Source of the DNA: an uncultured Desulfobacterales bacterium
GTDB taxonomy: Bacteria > Desulfobacterota > Desulfobacteria > Desulfobacterales > JAFDCJ01
Direction of reading: 5' to 3'
Assembly: GCA_945787595.1 (NCBI GenBank)
Contig: CALZJV010000152.1
Coordinates: forward strand, 1-12,157
Length of the DNA stretch: 12,157 nucleotides
The position numbers and the translations under genes are program-made. How positions within the stretch are numbered: position 1 is the stretch's first letter; the number at the start of each line of letters is the position of its first letter. Of the stretch, positions 1-6,910 are shown in pieces. Below the pieces are notes generated by a model, which had not been told where the DNA came from, made no database searches, and saw only the letters and a list, made by a program, of their open reading frames with translations.

Positions 1-25
1 AGATAATCCCTTGTAAAGTTTTCAT
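1..25 (-). CDS. N-terminus of a minus-strand gene running off the left edge
   Basis: An ATG at 25-23 on the minus strand opens a frame reading M-K-T-L-Q-G-I-I up to the window edge. A good ribosome binding site, GAGGGG (37-32), lies 6 bases upstream, which is the main reason to call a start here. The ATG overlaps the stop codon of a short upstream reading frame as ATGA, a common pattern for translationally coupled genes. The gene lies downstream of, and on the same strand as, the secreted protein at 228-1019. Only eight residues are visible, so no function can be given. Confidence 0.35.
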
Positions 26-204
26 AGGTATCCCCTCAGAATTAAAGAATTCACAAATATTTTACAGCTGAGGCCCATTGCGGTTAGCAAGTATGCTTCT
101 ATAATATGGCCGTCAGTTTCTTTTGCTTCTTCATCAGATCTCTTAAGCCTGGTGTCCCGGATTTTCGACGATAAAATTGCTGGTTTTTTTCTCAGCCAAT
201 TGGA
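22..204 (-). other. Possible small reading frame or gene remnant, no clear start
   Basis: A stop-free minus-strand frame of 60 codons ends with a TGA at 24-22 that overlaps the next ATG as ATGA. The stretch around 60-150 reads like protein (for example RSDEEAKETDGHIIEAYLL). There is no ATG early in the frame and no obvious ribosome binding site, so it would need a rare start codon or be the 3' remnant of an older gene. The 1-227 interval otherwise shows nothing I can name. I do not recognise the peptide. Confidence 0.15.
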
Positions 205-227
205 TCAAATAATGAGGTATAGCGGTA

Positions 228-1019
228 TCATCTTATATCGGTAATAATAGGTCTCATTTCATTGACAATCAAGGAGTTTGAATAGGTCCGGTTATTTTTA
301 TCTTTAGTTTCCAGTAAGATTTTCATTTCAAATTGATTGCCTTTTTGATCCATTGACTGAACCACGTCCTGTGGAATAAAAACATATCCCATATGAGCCG
401 GCAGTATAATGGAAAAATAGCCAACAGGTTTTTTATTTTTAGAGATGTCAATGGCTGCGCGGGCCCGTATCTTGTGAGTTAGACTCAATCGTCCCAGTTC
501 GAAAGGAATACTCCAACTCCAGATCAGATTGCTGGCTTGATCCATATCGATTTTAAAAGATTTGGAGTCAACGATCGGCAAAGAAACGCGATTGTTAAAT
601 ATAAAGGTTCGCTCCACCGATTTCCCATCAGCGGCAGTGATTTTCAACCGGTAAATGCCGGCGTTCAATGAATCTAAAATGCCGGCGCTAAACCAACTTT
701 CGAACTGCCAATCTTTATGGTAATACCATTGGCTGTTTTTGTAATCATAAGAACCGGATACTCCTTCAATGGAGTTAAATTTAACCGTTGAGAGTTTCAA
801 TTCTTTTTTATCCGCATTATACAGCTTTATCTCAATGATGTTCTGGTTATTTGTTAGATAGTCGCCATGGTCATCAATCAAACCGAAGCCCAGTCGATTG
901 AAGCTTTTCCCGCTGCCGTACTCACGGTGTTGAACATGCAGCCAGGAAATTTCAACAGCAAGGGCGTTTCCTGTGACATAAAAGAATATACAAAAAACAA
1001 TAAAAATTATTTTATTCAT
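228..1019 (-). CDS. Secreted protein of unknown function
   Basis: This encodes 263 residues if it starts at the ATG at 1019. That start is chosen because GGAGGT (1029-1024) lies 4 bases upstream; an in-frame ATG at 1031 would place this ribosome binding site inside the coding region. Residues 1-21 are a clear signal peptide (M-N-K, a hydrophobic run IIFIVFCIFFYVTG, then an ALA cleavage site), so the mature protein is exported. It is rich in aromatic residues and short beta-strand-like segments. Around residues 119-140 (NAGIYRLKITAADGKSVERT) it resembles the last strands of an Ig-like or FlgD-like beta-sandwich. There are no catalytic motifs. It follows the kinase gene on the same strand after 50 bases and is probably cotranscribed with it. 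I do not recognise the family. Confidence 0.8.
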   Translation of the reverse strand: MNKIIFIVFCIFFYVTGNALAVEISWLHVQHREYGSGKSFNRLGFGLIDDHGDYLTNNQNIIEIKLYNADKKELKLSTVKFNSIEGVSGSYDYKNSQWYYHKDWQFESWFSAGILDSLNAGIYRLKITAADGKSVERTFIFNNRVSLPIVDSKSFKIDMDQASNLIWSWSIPFELGRLSLTHKIRARAAIDISKNKKPVGYFSIILPAHMGYVFIPQDVVQSMDQKGNQFEMKILLETKDKNNRTYSNSLIVNEMRPIITDIR

Positions 1020-1069
1020 TTTTACCTCCATCGTAACAGTTCAGCCACTAAGGCACTAAACCACAATGG

Positions 1070-2971
1070 TTATTTTGCTTTGATCCTTACCTCCCGTACA
1101 CATCGGAAGCCGACCTCTCCAAAACCCTCCCAGGGGTAGCGTTGAATAGTAGATGGCAGAACCACAAATTCCGCCTCTTTGATATTGTCTCTCGATGTTG
1201 CTTTGGACACCCTAAGGCCCCATTCCTTAATATTTTTATTCAACCCCCGGATTCCGTATTTATTTGGTTGGTCATTGATAACCGAAGATAATTTTGAGTC
1301 AGGCGATTTAGGCCTGGAAATATCACTTTTTGCTTGAGATTGCATCATACCATGCATTGACTCCCCATTTTCTTCCTCTCTGGAATCACCGCCATCATGG
1401 GAAGGTACTTCTGTATCGGAGTCACCGTTTCCCAAAGCGTGCAGCCATTCTGTATAGGTCGGCAGTCGTCTGTTGTAAAACCGGGCATATGAGGATGCCC
1501 CGTAAGCCGTCACCCGAAGTGCCGGCAAAGAGGCATACGCTATTTTGCTGACTTTAAACTCGCCTTTTTGAAAAACAATTGGTTCATAACCTTCCATTAC
1601 TTCGCCTAAAAGAAGCCAGATTTCATCCTCAGCGCGAACCACTCCTCTTTCTATGCGAATCATTGAAAGGTTATGGTTTAAAAACTCCACGTACTGGTGA
1701 TTTGTAACAAGGGTTTCGTCCATGTAAAAAGGATTGACCCGCACCGATCGTTTAAGCTGTGAGCCACTGTTTTCAGACAAGGTAACCATTCCTGCCGTTA
1801 TAAAATGCATGGATGCGCCGTCTTCAGCCAGAAGTGACTGTTTGGGGGTATCTGACAGCAGTATTTCAATGGGGGAGGATTCATTGCGATACGCTTGTTT
1901 TACTTCACTGCTAACTATCGGTGGACTTTCCAGTACCTTTGATGAGTTGCCGGGTTCTCCCATTAAATGCCAGATCGTCATGGCTGCTACCGCAATTACT
2001 GCAATCACGACCCCCGTCCAGATCCACTTAGGATTCCGCAGAAAAGGAGAACGCGTGAATCCTGGTAAATTTGTCGCTGCCGGTTCCTTTTTATAGGCAT
2101 CAATTGCCTCTAAAACGGCTGTTCGCAGTTGGGCAATCGACTCCAACCGATTTTTTCTGTCTTCAGCCGTAGCATCCTGGATGACCCTATCCAGTTTCTC
2201 AAAAAATGGAGTTTCGATGTTCGGCAAGCTGACTGCTTTGAAGGGTATTGTCCCTTCACCGATTTTCCCGGTGATGGCCTCAAAAAGGATTTTACCTAAG
2301 GAATAGATATCGGCCCGCTGATCTGCTTTTCTGAAATCAAAAAAATGTTCCGGAGACATGTAATGAGCGGTGCCCTTTACATCCATCGACTGTGTTACAG
2401 GTTTTAGATGTGAGGAGCGAGCCAGTCCGAAATCGGCAATTTTGGGAGTTTTGCCGTCCATCAATATGTTTTCGGGTTTTATGTCTCGATGAACTATATC
2501 AAGATCATGAATAGCCTGGATACCATCGAGCGCCGGGAGGAAGTACTCTTCCAGCCAGTCCTTGGTAAGATCCTGCTCAGGATAAAAACCTTCCTCCGAC
2601 AGGGTGAAACGCAGGGTGTCTCCTGGAATATACTCCATGGCAATGAATTCAACGGGACAATCACCAGTTTCCCTTTGGATCACAGCAGAACCATAATCGA
2701 AGATTTGCAGCACGTTCGGATGACGCACCCGGGCCATGGCGTGAACCTCGCGTTTGAATCGCTGGAAGGAAGTTTCAATCTCGTCCAGATCATCCTCGAA
2801 ATCATTTAACAACTCCTCCGAGACAACCTTAATGGCCACATCACGCTTAAGGTTCAACTGACGGGCCAAATAAATCTCACCCATTGCACCCTTGCCGATA
2901 AGCTCAAGAATTACCCACTTATCGCTAAGCACGTCTCCGGGTTCAAAAATATTGATACGACAGTTTGACAT
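1070..2971 (-). CDS. Membrane-anchored Ser/Thr protein kinase with C-terminal SUMF1 (FGE-like) domain
   Basis: A Hanks-type (PknB-like) kinase predicted to phosphorylate Ser/Thr of cytoplasmic partners. Counting from the ATG at 2971 (633 residues), the glycine loop GKGAMGE is at 26-32, the ATP-binding Lys of VAIK at 48, a likely helix-C Glu at 75, the catalytic loop HRDIKPEN at 161-168, DFG at 180-182 and the SPE end of the activation segment at 206-208. All key residues are present, so it should be active. A single membrane helix (about 316-336) is followed by an extracytoplasmic SUMF1/formylglycine-generating-enzyme-like domain (about 385-630). This shows FYMDETLVTNHQYVEFLN, RRLPTYTEW, the degenerate YGIRGLNKNIKEWG and the terminal GFRC. 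It is split by a polar, acidic linker at about 514-568. The frame extends to an ATG at 3187, but the extra 72 residues lack kinase features and a ribosome binding site. The sigma-54 element at 3039-3024 also lies inside them, so the 2971 start is preferred. Confidence 0.92.
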   Translation of the reverse strand: MSNCRINIFEPGDVLSDKWVILELIGKGAMGEIYLARQLNLKRDVAIKVVSEELLNDFEDDLDEIETSFQRFKREVHAMARVRHPNVLQIFDYGSAVIQRETGDCPVEFIAMEYIPGDTLRFTLSEEGFYPEQDLTKDWLEEYFLPALDGIQAIHDLDIVHRDIKPENILMDGKTPKIADFGLARSSHLKPVTQSMDVKGTAHYMSPEHFFDFRKADQRADIYSLGKILFEAITGKIGEGTIPFKAVSLPNIETPFFEKLDRVIQDATAEDRKNRLESIAQLRTAVLEAIDAYKKEPAATNLPGFTRSPFLRNPKWIWTGVVIAVIAVAAMTIWHLMGEPGNSSKVLESPPIVSSEVKQAYRNESSPIEILLSDTPKQSLLAEDGASMHFITAGMVTLSENSGSQLKRSVRVNPFYMDETLVTNHQYVEFLNHNLSMIRIERGVVRAEDEIWLLLGEVMEGYEPIVFQKGEFKVSKIAYASLPALRVTAYGASSYARFYNRRLPTYTEWLHALGNGDSDTEVPSHDGGDSREEENGESMHGMMQSQAKSDISRPKSPDSKLSSVINDQPNKYGIRGLNKNIKEWGLRVSKATSRDNIKEAEFVVLPSTIQRYPWEGFGEVGFRCVREVRIKAK

Positions 2972-3023
2972 GTTGGAGCGAATCCTAATTAAATATAAAT
3001 TTCGTTTATCTTTTAGACAGAAA

Positions 3024-3039
3024 AGCAAAATGTGTGCCG
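3024..3039 (-). promoter_or_regulatory. Sigma-54 (-24/-12) promoter for the kinase gene
   Basis: Read on the minus strand, the sequence is CGGCAC-acatt-TTGCT, with GG (3038-3037) and GC (3026-3025) exactly 10 bases apart. It matches the sigma-54 core TGGCAC-N5-TTGCW at 10 of 11 fixed positions. Transcription would start near 3013, about 40 bases before the kinase ATG at 2971. An activator ATPase of the NtrC class would be required; none is encoded in the window. Confidence 0.55.
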
Positions 3040-3063
3040 TATGCTTCCAGTAACTCTGGATCG

Positions 3064-3076
3064 CAGCATAATGCTG
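3064..3076. promoter_or_regulatory. Short perfect palindrome in the divergent control region
   Basis: CAGCAT-A-ATGCTG is a 6-base inverted repeat around a single central base. It lies about 55 bases upstream of the inferred kinase transcription start. It could be a binding site for a dimeric regulator, but a 13-base palindrome can also occur by chance. Confidence 0.2.
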
Positions 3077-3155
3077 TATCTCTGAAATGTTAGATCCGGT
3101 TTCAATTTCAACGGGTGGATACCTTTTATGCAGTTGAGACTGATTAAGGGAATAT

Positions 3156-3176
3156 AGTGCGAAAATTTCATGCACT
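3156..3176. promoter_or_regulatory. Imperfect palindrome midway between the divergent promoters
   Basis: AGTGC (3156-3160) and GCACT (3172-3176) flank an inner GAAA-A-TTTC. The element sits roughly 145-165 bases upstream of both inferred sigma-54 start sites, a typical position for an enhancer-binding activator. A shared upstream activator site is inference only. Confidence 0.22.
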
Positions 3177-3293
3177 TTGGGAGACATTATTTATTGATTC
3201 TTTTGACATTCCGGCAAAAATACATCAGTAAACAATAGAGAAGGTAGTTATTTTATTCATTTATATCACTGAAATTTAGATTTGCTTTTACCT

Positions 3294-3309
3294 TGGCACA
3301 TCGCTTGCT
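3294..3309 (+). promoter_or_regulatory. Sigma-54 (-24/-12) promoter for the methyltransferase operon
   Basis: The sequence is TTGGCAC-atcgc-TTGCT, with GG (3295-3296) and GC (3307-3308) exactly 10 bases apart. It matches all 11 fixed positions of TGGCAC-N5-TTGCW, plus the preferred pyrimidine before TGGCAC. Transcription would begin near 3320, about 100 bases upstream of the ATG at 3422. With equal base frequencies, a match this good is expected about 0.006 times in a window this size on both strands. Confidence 0.72.
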
Positions 3310-3322
3310 TTAGCTAAAGCAA
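3305..3322. promoter_or_regulatory. 18-base perfect palindrome over the -12 box and start site (possible operator)
   Basis: TTGCTTTAG directly followed by CTAAAGCAA forms an uninterrupted 9+9 inverted repeat. Its left half contains the TTGC of the sigma-54 -12 element and its right half covers the expected transcription start. A dimeric repressor bound here would block polymerase directly. If transcription starts upstream of it, the repeat could instead fold at the 5' end of the RNA. Confidence 0.4.
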
Positions 3323-3421
3323 AAGAATTTGGGAGTCGCAAATACTTTACTAGATGGCGATAATCAGTTTACCTGCCTCAAAAAAAATAGTAAAAATTTT
3401 AAGAAAATGTGGAGTTTAATA

Positions 3422-4045
3422 ATGTTAGAAGTATCCAGAAATAATAATATCCGTAACCGTTATAACCGGATTGCCTTCATATATGATCTTATAGAGGCCC
3501 CCCTGGAATTTTTACACCTGGCCTCCTGGCGGGAAAAATTGCGCAGTTGTATTATCGGCGGTCGGGCGCTGGAAGTCGGTGTCGGAACCGGAAAAAATCT
3601 GCCTTACTATCCACCGGGAGTGAAAGTATCAGCCATCGACTTCAGTCGCCGAATGCTAACACGTGCAAGGAAAAAGGCCTTGCAGAATAAACTGAAGGTA
3701 GCGTTTCTGGAAATGGACGCCCAGCAGCTGGCTTTCCCCGATCATTTTTTTGATACTGTTTTTGCTACTTTCGTATTTTGCTCGGTTCCGGATCCGGTGT
3801 TGGGGCTAAAAGAACTGCGACGGGTATGTAAGCCGGATGGCAGTCTTCTCTTGCTTGAGCACATGCGACCGGGTAATCCTCTGCTCGGGTTTCTTTTTGA
3901 TCTGGTCAATACTTTTGTGGTACGGATGATGGGCGCCAACATTAACCGGATGACTATCGACAACATTAAGTCTGCGGGATGGCAGATAAAAAATGACCAA
4001 AAACTTTCTTCAGATATCGTTAGGTGGATTGAAGCAAAACCTTAA
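3422..4045 (+). CDS. Class I SAM-dependent methyltransferase, UbiE/PmtA-like
   Basis: A 207-residue soluble methyltransferase. The ATG at 3422 is chosen because GGAG (3411-3414) lies 7 bases upstream. The frame extends to a TTG at 3329 but gains no domain sequence by doing so. Motif I (ALEVGVGTGKNL, residues 49-60) forms the SAM-binding loop. The acidic residue after strand 2 is D73 (AIDFS). D99 in EMDAQQLAFP fits motif II, and the LRRVCKPDGSLLLLEH segment (132-147) is typical of the Methyltransf_11/UbiE group. The N-terminal RNRYNRIAFIYD resembles the start of UbiE and of small phosphatidylethanolamine N-methyltransferases of the PmtA type, and the length fits the latter. It heads an operon that ends in a membrane methyltransferase, so a lipid or quinone-like substrate is plausible but unproven. 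Confidence 0.85.
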   Translation: MLEVSRNNNIRNRYNRIAFIYDLIEAPLEFLHLASWREKLRSCIIGGRALEVGVGTGKNLPYYPPGVKVSAIDFSRRMLTRARKKALQNKLKVAFLEMDAQQLAFPDHFFDTVFATFVFCSVPDPVLGLKELRRVCKPDGSLLLLEHMRPGNPLLGFLFDLVNTFVVRMMGANINRMTIDNIKSAGWQIKNDQKLSSDIVRWIEAKP

Positions 4046-4072
4046 AATATAATGGCAAAAAGGCGACGAAGG

Positions 4073-4180
4073 ATGAAACTGCTTAGCGACATTTTTATAA
4101 AAATTACGATAACCCACGACTACTATGACCACTCAGATGCGGACAAGGACATTAACACCGTGTTTCCGAAGGATTATTGA
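4073..4180 (+). CDS. Possible 35-residue protein, or 5' remnant of a larger gene
   Basis: The ATG at 4073 follows AAGG (4060-4063) at a 9-base distance and encodes 35 residues ending in TGA at 4178-4180. This is three bases before the next gene's ATG. A longer version from the ATG at 4052 has no ribosome binding site and a run of basic residues. The peptide begins with MKLLSDIFIKITITHDYYD and is acidic after that, with no signal peptide or membrane helix. Its beta-strand-like start suggests either a small protein translationally coupled to the next gene or the shortened front end of a longer one. I do not recognise it. Confidence 0.35.
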   Translation: MKLLSDIFIKITITHDYYDHSDADKDINTVFPKDY

Positions 4181-4183
4181 ACA

Positions 4184-4933
4184 ATGTCGCCTTTAGATTG
4201 GTTGCGAGACTTATTTGCAGAAGGCCGACCGAAAAAGGCGGATGAGTTAATCCTCAATTTGTCAGAACAGATAAAAGCCTGGCGCAAAGCCAATCGCAAA
4301 ATGGGCTGGAACATACCCCAGGATGAATTTGATAAGCAGGAAAAATCAACCTCAGTAACAGGCAATGTGGTAAATCAGGGATTTATCGGCACCGCCCTTT
4401 TCTACGGGTTTGGTGATGACGGGTCAGGCAACTCGAATGCCGTCCTTTCCGGCAAGCTGGCCTGGGATTATGGCCGCAAGCGCCGAAAAGGCAAAACCTG
4501 GCAGTGCGAGTACGTCGATTTTGATAAATCGGAAGATATCCGACTGCGGCCCGGTGCTCCGCCCCGCCCCAAGGGCTTTTACTATGCCAAGCTGCAGCCC
4601 GGTAAACACCTGGTGAACCTGACAGTGTCCCAGCTGCGCAAAAGATTGGAAACCGACACCGGTTGGGGGCCGGAAGGATTTCAGTTTTTAACGATCACCC
4701 ATGCCCATTTTGCCGACTTGATGACGGAGCGCAAAATTCCGTTCATGGCGCTCGCAGATTATGATGTGGCACCCTATGGTTTCAAGGATTTTTACGACGC
4801 TCCGCAAATATTTTGCAGCAATCATATTCTGGGGTTGGGTATCGGCAATGTGGATCGCAACTATCCTCTTTTTGGAATTCCAACCCTGCAATTTTGTAAC
4901 GGCGCACAGCAATTGCTTTCACGTTCGTTCTGA
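4184..4933 (+). CDS. Hypothetical protein between two methyltransferase genes
   Basis: A 249-residue, apparently cytoplasmic protein: it has no signal peptide or membrane helix. The ATG at 4184 has a modest ribosome binding site, AAGGA (4169-4173). Residues 1-60 are charged and helical (LRDLFAEGRPKKADELILN and onwards). Residues 60-130 are rich in glycine, tryptophan and basic residues (GFGDDGSGNSN, WDYGRKRRKGKTWQCEYVDF, RLRPGAPPRPKG). The C-terminal half contains a hydrophobic-aromatic region (GFQFLTITHAHFADLM, YDVAPYGFKDFYDAP). I see no nucleotide-binding, metal-binding or catalytic signature I can name. It lies 33 bases before the membrane methyltransferase gene and downstream of the soluble one, so a role in the same modification pathway is likely by context only. 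Confidence 0.75.
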   Translation: MSPLDWLRDLFAEGRPKKADELILNLSEQIKAWRKANRKMGWNIPQDEFDKQEKSTSVTGNVVNQGFIGTALFYGFGDDGSGNSNAVLSGKLAWDYGRKRRKGKTWQCEYVDFDKSEDIRLRPGAPPRPKGFYYAKLQPGKHLVNLTVSQLRKRLETDTGWGPEGFQFLTITHAHFADLMTERKIPFMALADYDVAPYGFKDFYDAPQIFCSNHILGLGIGNVDRNYPLFGIPTLQFCNGAQQLLSRSF

Positions 4934-4966
4934 AAATACATATAAGAAGATAGGAGACCATAAATC

Positions 4967-6169
4967 ATGAACTTGCGCGGCAAAATAGTTCGCAGTTCTG
5001 TGACCATTTTTTACTTATTAATCGGACTCGAAATCATCATCATGATTAGCCCCTTTGCGGCCTATTTCTATGCCGGGTATGGTCCGCTGCTAAACGCACT
5101 TTATGCTTTTCCGGCCACGGCGTGGTTGACCGGCTTTTTTTTACCGCATGCGGTAGTCTCGAAAAGCGATATGCTCAATTTTATCAACGGTTTTGGACGA
5201 ACCCTGTTCTCCCTTGGCATCATTGCATTTTTAATCGGGGCTTTTCAAATTTACACGGCCAAGATTCGCCGCAAAGGTGTGGTGACCGGAATCCTGTACC
5301 GATGGATCCGTCATCCCCAGTATCTGTTTCTGGCTATTGCCGGCTTGGGCCTGCTCCTGTTCTGGCCGCGCTTTTTTATCCTGATTCTGTATGCCAGCAT
5401 GCTATTTATCTATTATCTGCTGGCGCGACATGAGGAACAGCGCATGCTGGTAAAGCACGGCGAGAGTTATGGCGCTTACATGGACCGCACAGCCATGTTT
5501 CTCCCGGGTAATCCCGGCGGTAAAATATTTCGCCTTTTGTTCGGCTGGAGCAATTCAAAAGGTCTGGCGCTGGGGCTGGCATACACGTTCACGCTTGTGC
5601 TGTGTATAGTCGTGGCGTTTGGCCTGCGCAGTTATACTATTTCAAAAACCTCGATAGTAACTATTCCTGAAAAACAACTCATAGCCGTTTCGATAACACC
5701 GCAGCCGGATGAATCTATCCAAAAGATTGTCGACGTCGCCTTTCAGGACAGCAACCTTGCCGCATCCATTGAAAATTACCAAAAGCAGGGGCATAAAGGA
5801 TTCATGGTGCATCTCATGCCCATAAATTACATGATGCAGGGTCTTTTTACCCAGCCGAATATGTCCGGCAGGCACAAAAGGCCCCGGCGTTCGTTTAGCG
5901 CTGTAATCGGCTTTATGTTTCCTTTTTTAGGTCGCCGCAATCATCAGGAGATGATGGGATTAATGAGTGATGGCCCCATGCGGCTGATCTTCTCTCAACT
6001 GACCTGGCCCAACGGGCAATACGCTTCTGTCAACGAAGCGCTGGCCTTCACGGTCAAACGTTTGCCTCTGTTGCGGGTGGATGTCGATACCCGAAAGAGC
6101 CAGGTGCTGAATGTTGACAAAACCTCACCGCAAAACTACTGGGGTCAGATGCCAATGCCCGCGTTCTGA
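4967..6169 (+). CDS. Integral-membrane methyltransferase, ICMT/PEMT family, with long C-terminal extension
   Basis: A 400-residue membrane protein. AGGAG (4952-4956) lies 10 bases before the ATG. Predicted membrane helices are at about 12-35, 77-97, 118-133, 135-152 and 198-220. The region between residues 104 and 180 carries the family signature. RHPQY (115-119) and RHEEQRML..G..Y..Y (154-171) match the SAM-binding region of isoprenylcysteine carboxyl methyltransferases and phospholipid methyltransferases. The reaction would be methyl transfer from SAM to a membrane-embedded acceptor. Residues 221-400 follow the last helix and form a soluble tail unusual for the family, which normally ends soon after the signature. 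The tail has no motif I recognise. The gene is last in the operon with the soluble methyltransferase at 3422 and the hypothetical gene at 4184. The acceptor is unknown. Confidence 0.82.
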   Translation: MNLRGKIVRSSVTIFYLLIGLEIIIMISPFAAYFYAGYGPLLNALYAFPATAWLTGFFLPHAVVSKSDMLNFINGFGRTLFSLGIIAFLIGAFQIYTAKIRRKGVVTGILYRWIRHPQYLFLAIAGLGLLLFWPRFFILILYASMLFIYYLLARHEEQRMLVKHGESYGAYMDRTAMFLPGNPGGKIFRLLFGWSNSKGLALGLAYTFTLVLCIVVAFGLRSYTISKTSIVTIPEKQLIAVSITPQPDESIQKIVDVAFQDSNLAASIENYQKQGHKGFMVHLMPINYMMQGLFTQPNMSGRHKRPRRSFSAVIGFMFPFLGRRNHQEMMGLMSDGPMRLIFSQLTWPNGQYASVNEALAFTVKRLPLLRVDVDTRKSQVLNVDKTSPQNYWGQMPMPAF

Positions 6170-6214
6170 ATCTATAAGGTTGCAATATCGGATTATAACT
6201 TTCAAATTTTAGAC

Positions 6215-6243
6215 TTGACGGGAAAATGGCCCTAATATATAAT
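6215..6243 (+). promoter_or_regulatory. Sigma-70-type promoter
   Basis: TTGACG (6215-6220) and TATAAT (6238-6243) are separated by the ideal 17 bases. The start point should fall near 6250, only about five bases before the ATG of the next gene at 6255. Confidence 0.65.
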
Positions 6244-6254
6244 ACCGTTTTAGT

Positions 6255-6692
6255 ATGAAATTAAAATCAAACATACATACCAGGTTCACAAAAAAACCCC
6301 TGAGCATACCGCTAATTCTGATTTTTAGCCTTTGTTTGTTGGTTACCAATGCGTTTGCCGGCGGTTGTGATGGTGATGAGAATTGTTTTAAATGCGGTCA
6401 AATGGATCATCGCCATGCAACAGGTCCGGAAGCGGGTTTCATGCCTTACGGTTGCCAGCCCGGAACCCCAAACAGCGCTTGCGGTATTACAACCGGCCGA
6501 CTAATTGAGCACCAGAATTTTTTGGTTTCGGCCATCAGAGTCGACAACCATGAAGATTCCAGCATGCCCACTGGCCCAGCTATCGATTATAGCAGAGACC
6601 TTTTCTCCAATAGTTCCATTTCACCAGTCCCTTCTTCGGTGGTGACGGCTTCACCGCCTATTTATTTACTCAATCTTTCTCTTCTTTGTTAA
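6255..6692 (+). CDS. Small cysteine-rich exported protein
   Basis: A 145-residue protein with a long, basic N-region (KLKSNIHTRFTKKP) and a hydrophobic core ending at AFA, giving probable cleavage after residue 35. The mature part begins with a dense cysteine segment: C38, C44 and C47 in CDGDENCFKC, then C67 and C76 in YGCQPGTPNSACG. There are also several histidines (MDHRHATG). Such spacing suits disulfides or metal binding. It is not a CxxCH heme site. The second half is Ser/Pro-rich and ends in a hydrophobic LLNLSLLC. There is no ribosome binding site before the ATG, and the promoter position implies a nearly leaderless mRNA. I do not recognise the family and no function is assigned. Confidence 0.6.
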   Translation: MKLKSNIHTRFTKKPLSIPLILIFSLCLLVTNAFAGGCDGDENCFKCGQMDHRHATGPEAGFMPYGCQPGTPNSACGITTGRLIEHQNFLVSAIRVDNHEDSSMPTGPAIDYSRDLFSNSSISPVPSSVVTASPPIYLLNLSLLC

Positions 6693-6773
6693 ACCTTTCC
6701 AATCATATCGAATCAGTATAACCCAAAATTTCTTTTGAGAACCGGGTATTTTTTGCGCACCTTAGTTAACGGT

Positions 6774-6792
6774 CTGGATAGTTTCGATCCAG
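6774..6792. promoter_or_regulatory. Short inverted repeat upstream of a sigma-54 element
   Basis: CTGGAT (6774-6779) and ATCCAG (6787-6792) flank a 7-base spacer. The repeat sits about 150 bases upstream of the start expected from the sigma-54 element at 6911-6926, a usual distance for an activator site. It is short enough to be accidental. Confidence 0.18.
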
Positions 6793-6910
6793 CTTCGTTT
6801 AGCGGTTCGCATCAGTATGTTTTCAGCAAATACTTTTATTTGATATGATCCAGCCATAATTTTATTATATTTCAGCGGGTTAGTGGATAAGTGGAATTTC
6901 TCGTAGCTTA

